Below, piece by piece: positions 26,628 to 36,503 of a DNA stretch of 64,000 bases. The notes under the pieces are model-generated. The model had not been told where the DNA came from. It saw nothing but the letters and a program-made list of their open reading frames with translations, and made no database searches. The stretch's first letter is position 1. Every line of letters starts with the position of its first letter. Where the stretch lies: assembly GCA_963780175.1 (NCBI GenBank), contig CAWAAT010000005.1, forward strand, positions 1-64,000. The letters run 5' to 3'. This DNA is from Brooklawnia sp963780175 (GTDB lineage: Bacteria; Actinomycetota; Actinomycetes; Propionibacteriales; Propionibacteriaceae). Made by a program: the position numbers and the translations under genes.

Positions 26628-27824
26628 ATGTCCAAGCCGATCCTCGTCCTCAACTGTGGATCAAGCTCTATCAAGTACCAGATGATCGATGCCGACAGCG
26701 AGGAGCTGATGGCCAAAGGTCTCGTGCAGCGGATCGGCACCGGTACCACCGGCACCGTCGATCACGAGGTGCTGGCCGACGAAACTGGTGAGTACCACGT
26801 CGATCTGGAACTCCCCGACCATGAGACCGCGCTCGGCACCGTCTTCGGGCTCTTCCGCGATCATGGCCCCGATCTGGGCTCTACCGTGGCAGTTGCCCAC
26901 CGCACGGTGCACGGTGGTGACCAGTTCGCAGCCCCGACATTGATCGACAACGAGGTCGTCAAGACGCTGCGCGAGTTGTCACCACTGGCCCCCCTGCACA
27001 ACCCCCCGGGCATCGCTGGTATCCAGGCGGCCCGCAAGCTGCTGCCCGACGTGCCGCACGTCGCGATCTTCGACACCGCCTTCTTCGTAAACCTGCCGGC
27101 CGAGGCGTACACGTACGCGATGGACGTCGGCACCGCAGCCCTCACCAAGATCCGCAAGTACGGCTTCCACGGCACCTCACACCAGTACGTCAGCCAGCAG
27201 GTCGCCAAGCTGCTCGGCCGCGGGGATCTCAAACAGATCGTCTGTCACCTGGGCAATGGGGCCTCCATCTCCGCGGTTGACTCCGGGCACGCGGTCGAGA
27301 CCTCGATGGGTCTGACCCCGCTGCCGGGCCTGGTGATGGGCACCCGTTCCGGCGACATCGACCCCGGCATCATCGGCTACCTGCACCGTGAACTGGGTTG
27401 GAGCGCCGCCGAGATCGACAACGAGCTCAACAAACGATCGGGCATGCTCGGGCTCACCGGTCACACCGACATGCGCGACGTGGAGTCGGCGATCGAAGCC
27501 GGCGATCCCCGCGCCAGGCTCGGCATGGACGTTTACGTCCACCGTCTGGTCTTCTACATCGGCGGTTACGCAGCCCTGCTCGGCGGCCTCGACACCATCA
27601 CCTTCACCGCCGGCGTCGGTGAGAACTCAGCCGAGGTGCGCTCCGAGGTGTGCGCGCGACTGGGCATCCTCGGTGTCAAGCTCGACAAGGAAGCCAACAA
27701 GACGCGCAGCAAGCAGGCGCGGGTCATCTCGACCCCCGACTCCGCGGTCAAGGTCCTGGTAGTGCCGACCAACGAGGAACTTGCCATGGCTCGCCAGGCA
27801 GTTGAACTTTTGGCGACCAGCTGA
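26628..27824 (+). CDS. ackA: Acetate kinase
   Basis: Acetyl phosphate plus ADP to acetate plus ATP. 398 residues, normal length. Motifs: LVLNCGSSSIKYQ (phosphate loop), VAHRTVHGGDQF, YGFHGTSHQYVS, VCHLGNGASISAV, GLVMGTRSGDIDPG and FTAGVGENSAEVR. AAGGGAG at 26610-26616 sets the ATG. Separated from pta by the sugar cassette at 20089-26538. A hairpin follows the stop. Confidence 0.97.
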   Translation: MSKPILVLNCGSSSIKYQMIDADSEELMAKGLVQRIGTGTTGTVDHEVLADETGEYHVDLELPDHETALGTVFGLFRDHGPDLGSTVAVAHRTVHGGDQFAAPTLIDNEVVKTLRELSPLAPLHNPPGIAGIQAARKLLPDVPHVAIFDTAFFVNLPAEAYTYAMDVGTAALTKIRKYGFHGTSHQYVSQQVAKLLGRGDLKQIVCHLGNGASISAVDSGHAVETSMGLTPLPGLVMGTRSGDIDPGIIGYLHRELGWSAAEIDNELNKRSGMLGLTGHTDMRDVESAIEAGDPRARLGMDVYVHRLVFYIGGYAALLGGLDTITFTAGVGENSAEVRSEVCARLGILGVKLDKEANKTRSKQARVISTPDSAVKVLVVPTNEELAMARQAVELLATS

Positions 27825-27846
27825 GCTGTCAAACCGTGCCGCTTCA

Positions 27847-27880
27847 GGTCTGCGCCTGCCCTCAGAGGTGGGCGCAGACC
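27847..27880 (+). terminator. Hairpin terminator after ackA
   Basis: GGTCTGCGCC (27847-27856) pairs with GGCGCAGACC (27871-27880), loop of 14 bases, with no strong T-run after it. Confidence 0.55.
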
Positions 27881-27895
27881 GGTAAGTTAGTCCGC

Positions 27896-28669
27896 ATGGC
27901 GACAGCACTGGTGACCGGCGGCACCTCCGGTATCGGACTCGCATTCGCGTCCGAACTGGCCTCGCGCGGTCACGATCTCGTTCTGGTCGCCCGCGACGCC
28001 GAGCGGCTGGCCAGCACGGCCGCCGAGTTGTCCGGACGCCATGGCTGCACCGTCGAGACCATCACCGCCGATCTGGGCGTGCGCGCCGACCTCGACCCGG
28101 TCATCGCCCGGCTCGGTGACCTCCGGCGTCCCGTCGACGTGCTGGTCAACAACGCCGGCTTCGGGCTGAACGCCTCACTGCTCGACGAGGACGTGAGCGT
28201 CCAGGAACGCGCCATGGACGTGATGTGCACCGCGGTGCTGATCCTGGCCGGTGCTGCCGGACGATCGATGAGGACCCGGGGCCAAGGCTCCATCATCAAC
28301 GTGTCATCGGTGTCGGCGTGGATCATCAAGGGCAACTACTCGGCCATCAAACGCTGGGTGCTCACCTACACCCAGGCCTTGGCCCTTGAACTGGACGGCA
28401 CCGGCGTCCAGGCGACGGCGGTCTGCCCGGGCTGGGTGAAGACCGAACTGCACGAGCGATCCGGCGTCAAGCGTCCCTCGCTGCCCGGCTGGGCGTGGGT
28501 CTCACCCGACGAGGTGGCGAGGGCCGCGCTGGACGCCGCCCAGCGCGGCCAGGTGGTGGCGATCCCGACCAGGAGGTGGCAGGTGGCGGTATGGGTGCTG
28601 GAGCATGCCCCGGCCGCCTTGCCGCGCGCCATCTCACGCAAGATCAGCACGTCGAGGAGCGCCCACTGA
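27896..28669 (+). CDS. Short-chain dehydrogenase/reductase
   Basis: 257 residues of the classical SDR fold: NADP-binding TGGTSGIGLAFA at residues 7-18, VNNAGFGLNA, catalytic Ser in IINVSSVSAW, and Tyr/Lys in NYSAIKRWVLTY (YxxxK). ATG at 27896. The substrate is not predictable. Its stop overlaps the ATG of the acyltransferase gene (TGATG), so the two are coupled and a lipid-related role is plausible by context. Confidence 0.88.
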   Translation: MATALVTGGTSGIGLAFASELASRGHDLVLVARDAERLASTAAELSGRHGCTVETITADLGVRADLDPVIARLGDLRRPVDVLVNNAGFGLNASLLDEDVSVQERAMDVMCTAVLILAGAAGRSMRTRGQGSIINVSSVSAWIIKGNYSAIKRWVLTYTQALALELDGTGVQATAVCPGWVKTELHERSGVKRPSLPGWAWVSPDEVARAALDAAQRGQVVAIPTRRWQVAVWVLEHAPAALPRAISRKISTSRSAH

Positions 28670-29475
28670 TGGCTGAACTGGGAGGAAACCGGAGGCGATT
28701 CACGTCGCCGATCAACATGGTCGCGACCACGACGGCCCAGCAGTTGGTGCTCAAGCCGGCGGTGTGGAGCGTGCTCAGCGTCCACGTGCACGGTGAGGAG
28801 AACCTGGAAGGCGTCGAGGAGCCGTTCATCGTGATCGCCAACCACGCGTCCCACTTCGACGCGCCGCTGATCATGGGCGCCCTGCCCCGGCGCCTCAGCA
28901 AGAATCTTGCCACCGGGGCCGCGGCCGACACGTTCTTCAACAAGCCGCACCAGGCCCTCACCGTCCAGTTGTTCATGAACGCCTTCCCGGTGAACAGGCA
29001 GGGCACCCGCAGCCATCGCGGGATGGCCAAACAGCTGCTCAGCGAGGGCGTCCCGTTGTTCCTGTTCCCCGAGGGCACACGATCGCGGAACGGCGGCATG
29101 GGGCCCTTCACTCCCGGGGTCGCCGCTCTGGCCATCTCGTTCAACTGCCAGGTCGTGCCGGCCGCGATCGTCGGATCCTTCGCAGCCTGGCCGGCTCGCG
29201 AGAAGCGGTGGCGTCCCGGACGCCCCGACGTCCACGTGGTCTTCGGGCTGCCGATGCGCCCACGGCCCGGCGAGATCGCCCACGAGTTCAACGAACGCCT
29301 GCGCCGCAAGGTCATCGAGATGCACGATTCGACAGCTCACGCCTACGGCATGCCGGCCCAAGCCGAGATGGCCCACCGGGCGGCCCTGGAACGCTCCACC
29401 AAGAAGTCGGCCAAGCCGCCGACGCCCGACGCGGAGCAGGGCGAGTCCGGCTCTGACCAGGACGACAGGCAGTAG
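28669..29475 (+). CDS. 1-acyl-sn-glycerol-3-phosphate acyltransferase family protein (PlsC-like)
   Basis: 268 residues. Acyltransferase motif I is NHASHFDAPL (HX4D), and motif III is FPEGTRSRNG. The C-terminal 30 residues are charged and disordered. It probably adds the second acyl chain to lysophosphatidate or to a related acceptor at the membrane. Starts on the stop of the SDR gene; the glycosyltransferase gene follows after 9 bases. Confidence 0.88.
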   Translation: MAELGGNRRRFTSPINMVATTTAQQLVLKPAVWSVLSVHVHGEENLEGVEEPFIVIANHASHFDAPLIMGALPRRLSKNLATGAAADTFFNKPHQALTVQLFMNAFPVNRQGTRSHRGMAKQLLSEGVPLFLFPEGTRSRNGGMGPFTPGVAALAISFNCQVVPAAIVGSFAAWPAREKRWRPGRPDVHVVFGLPMRPRPGEIAHEFNERLRRKVIEMHDSTAHAYGMPAQAEMAHRAALERSTKKSAKPPTPDAEQGESGSDQDDRQ

Positions 29476-29484
29476 GCTCGTGCG

Positions 29485-31367
29485 ATGAGCAGCAAGCGCA
29501 CCGGCCTCGACGTGGCGGCCGTGGTCGTCACCTTCAACCGGTTGGCCCTGCTGCAACGCCTGGTGGAGCGGTTGCTCAGTCTGCCAGCGGTGGACATGAT
29601 CTTGATCGTCGACAACGCCTCCACGGACGGCACCGGGCAGTGGCTGGCCGATCTGGCCGGCCGCGAACCCCGCGTCCTGACCCGTTCCCTGGCCACCAAC
29701 ATGGGTGGGGCGGGCGGATTCCAGGCCGGCTTGCAGTGGTCGCACGACTTGGGCGCCGAACTGGCGTGGCTGATGGACGACGACGGGCTGCCTACCCCGG
29801 AGTGCCTGGACATCCTGCTGAGCCGGCGCGGCGACTTCGATTTCTGGGGTCCGGCGGTGTTGAGCGAACAGCGACCAGCAGAACTCTGCTTCCCGATCCG
29901 GCTGCCCGGCACCGCCACGGTGGCCAGGACGCTGGCCGATCTTGAGCGGGTCAGCATCGACGGCATCGTTGCCGACGTGGTGATCCCGTTCAACGGGGTG
30001 CTGGTCACCCGCGAACTCGTCGACCGGATCGGCACGGTCCGCGCCGAGTTCTTCATCTGGGGCGACGACGTCGAGTACCTGTGGCGGGCCAGAGACGCTG
30101 GAGCCCGGGTAGCGACCGTGGTGGAGGCGCACTTCCTGCACCCGGCAACCGACGACCTGGGCACCCCGATGATTCTCGGGCTCACCACCTACAACCACTC
30201 GCCGAGCGACCTCAAGCACTACTGCATGGCCCGCAACAACACCGTCAACCTGCTCGCCCATCGCGGCTTCCTGCCTGCGGCGGCGTTCTGGGCCAAGACG
30301 GCGTGGTTCTACTCAGTGGTGCGCCCCAACCCGAGACGGCTGCTGATGTCGGCCCAGGCGATCGCCGACGGGCTGCATGGCGACTTCACCGGGCACCAAC
30401 GCTTCCTGGCTCGCCCAGCCACGACCTCTGCAGACGCACCGGCCCGCGCCCGCTCGTCACCAGCCGAGGACGAGTCGGTCGCCGTGGTGGTGGTGACCTA
30501 CCAGCGCGCCGAACTTCTCGACCGCCTGCTGGATTCTCTGGCCGCCCAGACCCGGCGGGCCGATGCGGTCTTCATCATCGACAACTCCGGGGACGCACCC
30601 ACCGCCGAGGTGCTCGCCCGGCACACCGAACTGCCGCTGGTGATCGACCACACCGGTGAGAACCTGGGTGGGGCGGGCGGCTTCCATCGCGGGCTGAAGG
30701 CCGCCTACCTGGCCGGGTACGACCGTATCTGGCTGATGGACGACGACGTGCGGCCCGCTCCCTGGGCGCTGCGGGCGATGCTGGCCGACGGCGGCGACGT
30801 GCTGGCCTGCGTCCGGGAGGACCGGCACGGTCGGCTGGTCGAGAAGGCTGCGGTGCGCTTCGACCTGACCAACCCGCTGCACATTCGCCCCAAGACCGCC
30901 ACGGTCGAGAGCAGCTACCCCGATCGGGCCTCGATGCCGGCGCGGGTGACGATCGAGAACGCGGCTTTCGAGGGTTTCCTGGTGCACCGGCGGGTGGTGG
31001 ACGCGATCGGCTACCCCGATCCGAGCTACTTCATCTTCTACGACGACTGTGACTACGTGATCCGTGCCCGGCGGGCGGGCTTCACCGCCTACGCCGTGCG
31101 GGACGCGCTGATGCGTCGGCACTTCGACTTCGTCCAGCACGAGGACCTGGCGGGCTGGAAGGGCTTCTTCATGTACCGCAACCTGTTCGTCGTGCACTTC
31201 CGGTACGGGACGAACGTCGCGGTCCGGCTCAAGCCGTTCCTCATCACCGCCGCGGTGGTCGCGCTGTCACCCGCCGGGGTGGACGCAAGGAGGCCGCGAA
31301 CGCCATCAGGGCACTGAAGGAGGCGCTCGGGATGCGCAAGCTCGACCCGAGCACCCGGTTGTCCTGA
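29485..31367 (+). CDS. Glycosyltransferase with two tandem GT2 domains (GlfT1-like), C-terminal frameshift
   Basis: About 627 residues containing two complete GT-A domains. Domain 1 (about 8-300) has AVVVTFNRLALLQRLVERL, NMGGAGGFQAGL, LMDDDGLPTPE and WGDDVEYLWRA. Domain 2 (about 330-610) has AVVVVTYQRAELLDRLLDSL, NLGGAGGFHRGL, LMDDDVRPAPW and YDDCDYVIRARRAG. The GGAGGF/MDDD pattern is that of GlfT1-type galactofuranosyltransferases. A missing G in the run at 31276-31279 shifts the end; restored, it reads GRKEAANAIRALKEALGMRK and stops at 31365-31367. It converges on the galactan export operon, so galactan priming or elongation is the likely role. Confidence 0.82.
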
Positions 31368-31541
31368 GCCATCAGCCCCGCCCCTTGCGTGACCAAGGTC
31401 CTGACCACGTGCACCAGTTGACGGGGGCTGAGCGCGGGGAATCGTGCCAGGCAGTCGTCCGCGACGCAACTGTCAGGACCTCTGTCACGGGAAACACAGG
31501 CAACTGGCCGGCTCGCCCAGGTTCCGCGCTCGGCCCCCCAC

Positions 31542-32300
31542 CTAGTCAGACATGGTCGAGCGGAGGAAGTCCACCGCCTCGACAATGCCGGAGTCGTGAA
31601 TCACCCTGCCGTTCTGCAGCACGATGCCCCGCTCACAGATGCTCTTGATCAACTCCAGGTCGTGGCTGACCACCATCAGCGTCTGGCCGGAGTCGCGCAG
31701 CTCACGCATCTTGGCGATGCACTTGCGCTGGAACGGTTCGTCACCCACGGCGAGCACCTCGTCCACCAGGAAGAGGTCGGGGTCGGAGTGCACCGCCACC
31801 GAGAACGCCAACCGCATGTACATGCCCGATGAGTAGAACTTGACCTCGGTGTCGATGAACTTCTCGATGCCGCTGAACGCAACGATGCTGTCGAAGCGAG
31901 CCCTGATCTGCTCCTCGGTCATGCCTAGGATCGCCCCGTTGAGGAAGACGTTCTCACGGCCCGTGAGGTCGGGATGCATGCCGGCGCCGACCTCGATCAG
32001 GCCGGCGATCCGCCCCCGGACGCTGACAGTGCCCGAGTCCGGCAGCATCACCCCGCTGACCATCTTGAGGGTGGTCGACTTACCCGAGCCGTTGAAGCCC
32101 AGCAGGGCGACCGACTCGCCCTGCCGGATGGTGAACGAGACGTCGTCCAGTGCCTTGAACGACTCGGTGAGGTCGCCCTTGCGGCCGGTCACCCACCAGA
32201 CCATGTACTCCTTGATCGACCGGGTGTGCCGAAGGTCGAACTCCTTGACCAGGTTTTTCAGTTCGGCCATCACGAGACCGTCCGGTGCCGCAGCCATCAC
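31542..32300 (-). CDS. Polysaccharide/galactan ABC exporter ATPase (Wzt/RfbE-like)
   Basis: 252 residues. Walker A GFNGSGKSTTLK, signature YSSGMYMRLAFSVAV (the SSGM variant typical of O-antigen and teichoic acid exporters), Walker B LFLVDEVLAVGDEPF, H-loop VVSHD. No C-terminal carbohydrate-binding extension, as in mycobacterial Rv3781. It powers export of lipid-linked polymer with the adjacent permease; the two overlap by four bases. Last gene of the minus-strand operon. Upstream of the domain, KEFDLRHTRSIKEY is also characteristic. Confidence 0.92.
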   Translation of the reverse strand: MMAAAPDGLVMAELKNLVKEFDLRHTRSIKEYMVWWVTGRKGDLTESFKALDDVSFTIRQGESVALLGFNGSGKSTTLKMVSGVMLPDSGTVSVRGRIAGLIEVGAGMHPDLTGRENVFLNGAILGMTEEQIRARFDSIVAFSGIEKFIDTEVKFYSSGMYMRLAFSVAVHSDPDLFLVDEVLAVGDEPFQRKCIAKMRELRDSGQTLMVVSHDLELIKSICERGIVLQNGRVIHDSGIVEAVDFLRSTMSD

Positions 32301-33199
32301 AACTCCTGGGCGAACTTGCCCTCGAGGCGGTGGAAGATGAACTGGCCCAGGGCCAGTACAACTGCCGCCAGGAGTGCACTGCCCGCCAGCAGGACTCCGC
32401 GGTGATCGGGCATCAGGTCAGTGGCGGTCTGACCGGCCGGGATGACCCCCTGCACCGGCATCCAGAAGCAGTAGTGGGCCATCTCGACCCCCATCGCCAA
32501 CGGATTCAACTGATAGAGCGTGAACAGCCACGAGGGCATGACCGCTTCCACCATGCTCCACTGGTAGAAGACCGGGGAGACCCAGATCGCCACCATGCTC
32601 AGCAGTTCGATGAGGTTTTCGGCGTCCCGGAAGAAAACGTCGAACGCGGCGAAGGCCAGCCCGACCCCCAGGGCGAACATGCCGATGATCAACAGCGCCA
32701 CCAGTCCGCCGGCGAGGTTCGCCCAGCCCGGACGCCAGCCCATCACCAACGCGCCGACGACCAGCACGACGATCTGGGGCACGACGTGAACGAAGGCCAC
32801 CCAGACGCTGCTCACCGGGAAGAGTTCACGGGGCAGGAAGATCTTGCCGACCAGGGGCGCGTTGAAGATGATCGACCTCGTGGTGTTGGAGAGGATCTCG
32901 TTGAAGAAGTTGATCATCACCATGCCGCTGAAGAGGTAGACCACGTAGCCCGGGATGGAGCGTCCCAGGCCGAGGAACTGCCCCATCGCCAGGTAGTAGA
33001 CCAGCAGTTGCACCGCAGGCTTGACGTAGCTCCACAGCATGCCCAGCACCGAACCGCGATACCTGACCCGCAGCTCCTTCTTCACCAGGAGCTTGAGCAG
33101 GAAGCGCCACCGGAACAGTTCCAGCAATCCGACACTGTGTCCGGGATGGCGCAACGGCTGGGATGCCAGTTCGACGTCGTTCGTCGCCGCCACCGTCAC
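32297..33199 (-). CDS. Polysaccharide/galactan ABC exporter permease (Wzm/RfbD-like)
   Basis: 300 residues, ABC-2 type permease with six membrane segments. The N-terminal amphipathic region LLKLLVKKELRVRYRGSVLGMLWSYVKP is the family hallmark, followed by FNAPLVGKIFLPRELFP and FFRDAENLIELLSMVAIWVSPVFY. Pairs with the ATPase downstream (4-base overlap) and overlaps glfT2 upstream by 4 bases. By comparison with Rv3783 in mycobacteria it probably exports a galactan-type polymer. Confidence 0.92.
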   Translation of the reverse strand: MTVAATNDVELASQPLRHPGHSVGLLELFRWRFLLKLLVKKELRVRYRGSVLGMLWSYVKPAVQLLVYYLAMGQFLGLGRSIPGYVVYLFSGMVMINFFNEILSNTTRSIIFNAPLVGKIFLPRELFPVSSVWVAFVHVVPQIVVLVVGALVMGWRPGWANLAGGLVALLIIGMFALGVGLAFAAFDVFFRDAENLIELLSMVAIWVSPVFYQWSMVEAVMPSWLFTLYQLNPLAMGVEMAHYCFWMPVQGVIPAGQTATDLMPDHRGVLLAGSALLAAVVLALGQFIFHRLEGKFAQEL

Positions 33200-35199
33200 T
33201 CCTTCTGGGCGTTCACCCTCTGCGTCTGTGGGCTCGACTCACCGGGTGCGATGCCGAAGGTCTTCTCCCAGGCCTCCATCGAGACGACCTCGGGAAGCGC
33301 CTCCTGGTACTCCTTGCGCAGCCGGTCCCAGTTGAGCGCCAGCTGGCTGCGAGCAGCCGCGCTGCGCGCCATCAGGCTGCGCAACTGCTTCGGGTCGCGG
33401 TGGTACCACGCGGCACCGGAACCGTCCGCCTTGGTGACCAGGGCCGAATCGTACTGGCTGAGCACGTAGAACTTGCTGTTGGCGTGGCTGATCGCGGCCT
33501 CTGGGCTCTCCTGCGCCTTCTGGTCGGGCGGCAACATCTGGCGCACCAGGGTCTTCATCGTCCACGGCACCAGGGTCACGGGATTCGGTGGCTTTGGCTT
33601 GCTCTTCTTGAACTTGGGCTTGGCCAGGCGCGAGACGGGCGGGTAGGCGTCCGGGTCGGCCTGGTACTGGGCGTCGCTGAACTCCTTGGTCAGGGCACGC
33701 AGCTGCGGCATCGTGGTCTTGATCGTCGCGTGCAGGTGCTCGGGGCCCGAGAGGATGTCCTCCAGGGCCTTCAGGCGGATGGTCTGCGCGTAGTACTCGG
33801 CCGAGACCGAGTGCTTGACGTCCAGGGTCGTGAGCTCGTAGATCAAGCGGCCGCCGCGATCATACGGGGAGTGCAGCAGGGCGGTCAGGATGCGGTTGCG
33901 CTCATGGAAGTAGGCCTGCCAGTCACGGGAGTCGTCCTTGTCGCCCCACGAGATGTGCCACAGCCCGGCACCCGGCAGCGTGACAGTGTTGACGCCGATG
34001 GTCTGGGCCCGCAGGCCGTATTCGAGATCGTCCCACTTGATGAAGATGGGCAGTGACAGGCCGAGTTCGGCGATGACGGTGACCGGGATGAGTTCCATCC
34101 ACCAACCGTTGTAGTCGACGTCGAGGCGCCTGTGCAGCGCAGCGCGCTGACGCAGGCTCGCCGGCGGCGAGATCGACGCGGTTCTCGGTGTCCACGACCG
34201 GGCCCCACAGCCAGCGCCACTTGTTGATGCCCTCACCGAAGGAGTGGGCCACCGACTTCTCGTTCAGGTCGAACATCTGCCCGCCGACGATGGTGCGGTG
34301 GCGGCACAGGCTGGCGAACATCGCAAGTCGCTCGATGCTCTCGGGCTCGACGTTGACGTCGTCGTCCAGCAGCAGGTGGAACTCGGTCTCACCGGCCTTG
34401 ACCGACTCGTACATGCCACGAGAGAAGCCACCCGAGCCACCCATGTTGGCCTGGTAGATCATCTGCAGACGATCGCCCAGGCAGGCCGCTGCCTCGGGGT
34501 ACAGCTCGTCATCCTTGACGTTCTGGTTGCCCTGGTCGACCACGTAGACACGCTTGACGATCTCGGCGAGGTTGTCTGACTGGCCGATGGTCAACATGGT
34601 CCGGGCACAGTAGTCGGGTCGATTGAAGGTGGTGATGCCGATCGACAGCGTGACCGGACGCACCGGCTGGCCGTTGACCGACCACTGGCCGCTCAGCAGC
34701 TGGGCGTCACCGTCACCGGCGACCACGTCGAACCAGTACCAGCCGCCATCGGTGAACGAGTCGAGGGGCAGCGTGAACGCGATGGTGTGGCGTCCGGGCT
34801 CGGTACGTGCGCCGTCCACCCGCTGGGAACGCCCTTGGGCGTTGGACTTATAGACCATGACGTTGGTGTCACCGTCGATGCTCAGCTCAAGACGAACCTT
34901 GGTGGCGATGGTCCACTGGCGCCAGTAGCTGGCGGGGAACCCGTTGAAGACGGTCGCGAACGATACCCGCAGCCCGGCCGGCAGCGACATCGTGCCGTCG
35001 TCGCGGATCAGGTCACCGTGATCACCGGCCATACTCGGCCTCGAAGGTCGACTGGACGGTACGTGCCGTCCTGTTCCTTGATCGGCCCGGTTCGTCCGAA
35101 GTCGACGTAGAGCGGCAGGGTGTCCTCCTCGCCCGCCGGCGGGAAGACGATCCGGGCAACTCGCGTCCAGTCGATGGGGGCTCCCTGCTGGGTGCTCAT
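33196..35199 (-). CDS. glfT2: Galactofuranosyltransferase GlfT2-like, two frameshifts as written
   Basis: About 667 residues. It adds galactofuranose units from UDP-Galf to the growing galactan at the membrane. N-terminal beta domain (RVSFATVFNGFPASYWRQWT), GT-A domain with TFNRPDYCARTM, NMGGSGGFSRGMYE, the metal site LLLDDDVNVEPESI, then HVDYNGWW-like block DVDYNGWWMELIP, FIKWDDLEYGLRA and the catalytic-region HISWGDKD. Two frame changes: a base missing near 35028-35036 (between VDLRGR and MAGDHGDLIRDDG) and a surplus base near 34161-34168 (restoring DLAAASLRQRAALHRR). All family blocks are present, so errors are likelier than decay. Overlaps glf and wzm by four bases each. Confidence 0.83.
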
Positions 35200-36383
35200 G
35201 CGTCCACTCCTCCGCTGGTCAGCTCGACGCCCTGGGTGAAGTAGGGCTTCAACTTGGTGTCAAAGGTCATCAGCGCGGACGCGATGGCCATGTGCATGTC
35301 GAGGTACAGGTAGGTGCCCAGTCGCCCGCCGAACAACACCTGCGGTTCTGCGGATGCCTTCTCGCGGTACTTCGCGAGCCTGACCCGGTCATCGGCGGTG
35401 TTGATCGGGTAGTACGGCTCGTCGTCACGGTTGGCGAAGCGGCTGTACTCACGGTGGATGACCGTCTTGTCGGTGGGGTAGTCACGTTCGGGGTGGAAAT
35501 GCCGGAACTCGTGGATGCGGGTGAACGGCACGTCAAGGTCGGCGTAGTTCATCACCGAGGTGCCCTGGAAGTCGCCGATGTCGAGGACCTCTTCGTCGAG
35601 GTCGATGGTGCGCCAGCTCAGCTCACCTTCGGCGTAGTCGAAGTAGCGGTCGACGGGGCCGGTGTAGATGACCGGCACCTTGCCGACGACCTTCGACTTG
35701 GAGTACTCGTGAGATTCGTCGAAGAAGTCGGTCTCGGTGAGCACCGTGATCAGCGGATTGTCGACCATCCGGGTCAACCAGGCACCGTAGCCGTCGGTTG
35801 GCAGTCCCTCGTAGGTGTCGTTGAAGTAGCGGTTGTTGTAGGTGTAGCGCACCGGCAGCCGGCTGACGATGGACGCCGGCAGATCCTCCGGGGCCGTCTG
35901 CCACTGCTTGGCGGTGTAGTTCATGAAGAAGGCTTCGTACAGCGGCCGTCCAACCAACTGGATGCCCTTCTCGACGAAGTTGGCCGGCTCCTTGTCGCCC
36001 AGTTCCTGGGACTGCTCCTTGATCAGCGCGCGGGCCTGGTCAGGGCGATAGGCCGCGTTGAAGAATTGGTTGATGGTGCCCAAGGTGACCGGCATCGGGA
36101 ACACGACGCCCTTGTGGGTGGTGTAGACGTGGTGCTGGTAACCGGTGAAGCTGGTGAACTGGTTGACGTAGTCCCAGACCCTCTGGTTCGACGTGTGGAA
36201 CAGGTGTGCGCCGTAGCGGTGCACCTCGATTCCCGTGGTCGGTTCGACGTCGGACCATGCGTTGCCACCGATGTGATTGCGTCGCTCGACGATCACCACC
36301 TTGCGTCCCAGGTCGTTGGCAACCCGTTCGGCCACGGTCAGACCGAAAAGTCCAGCCCCCACAATCACCAGGTCCGCGTCCAT
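35196..36383 (-). CDS. glf: UDP-galactopyranose mutase
   Basis: Flavoenzyme interconverting UDP-galactopyranose and UDP-galactofuranose, the donor for GlfT-type enzymes. 395 residues, typical. FAD-binding DLVIVGAGLFGLTVAERVA, VIVERRNHIGGNAW, HRYGAHLFHTSNQRVWDYV, FFMNYTAKQWQ, and the C-terminal FGGRLGTYLYLDMHMAIASAL. Heads the four-gene coupled block glf-glfT2-wzm-wzt, each with a 4-base overlap. Confidence 0.96.
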   Translation of the reverse strand: MDADLVIVGAGLFGLTVAERVANDLGRKVVIVERRNHIGGNAWSDVEPTTGIEVHRYGAHLFHTSNQRVWDYVNQFTSFTGYQHHVYTTHKGVVFPMPVTLGTINQFFNAAYRPDQARALIKEQSQELGDKEPANFVEKGIQLVGRPLYEAFFMNYTAKQWQTAPEDLPASIVSRLPVRYTYNNRYFNDTYEGLPTDGYGAWLTRMVDNPLITVLTETDFFDESHEYSKSKVVGKVPVIYTGPVDRYFDYAEGELSWRTIDLDEEVLDIGDFQGTSVMNYADLDVPFTRIHEFRHFHPERDYPTDKTVIHREYSRFANRDDEPYYPINTADDRVRLAKYREKASAEPQVLFGGRLGTYLYLDMHMAIASALMTFDTKLKPYFTQGVELTSGGVDA

Positions 36384-36503
36384 GCCACTCCCGTCGAAGA
36401 CAACCAGTTGCGTCTCGCCTAGACGCCTTCGAACAATCTACCCGACATGACGTCCGTTGCCCGCTGGACGGGAAGGGGTCGCGTCATCTTCCTGGCGAGG
36501 CCC

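Noticed and set aside
28366..30261. 631-codon open frame on the minus strand opposite SDR, plsC and the glycosyltransferase
   Set aside because: Shadow of three genes with recognised catalytic motifs on the plus strand.
31368..31541. Possible tRNA or small RNA between the glycosyltransferase and wzt (TCAGCCCC at 31372 pairs with GGGGCTGA at 31424)
   Set aside because: The outer stem is real, but no D, anticodon and T arms of tRNA form. It is better read as a convergent transcription-end region, and I could not support a defined terminator.
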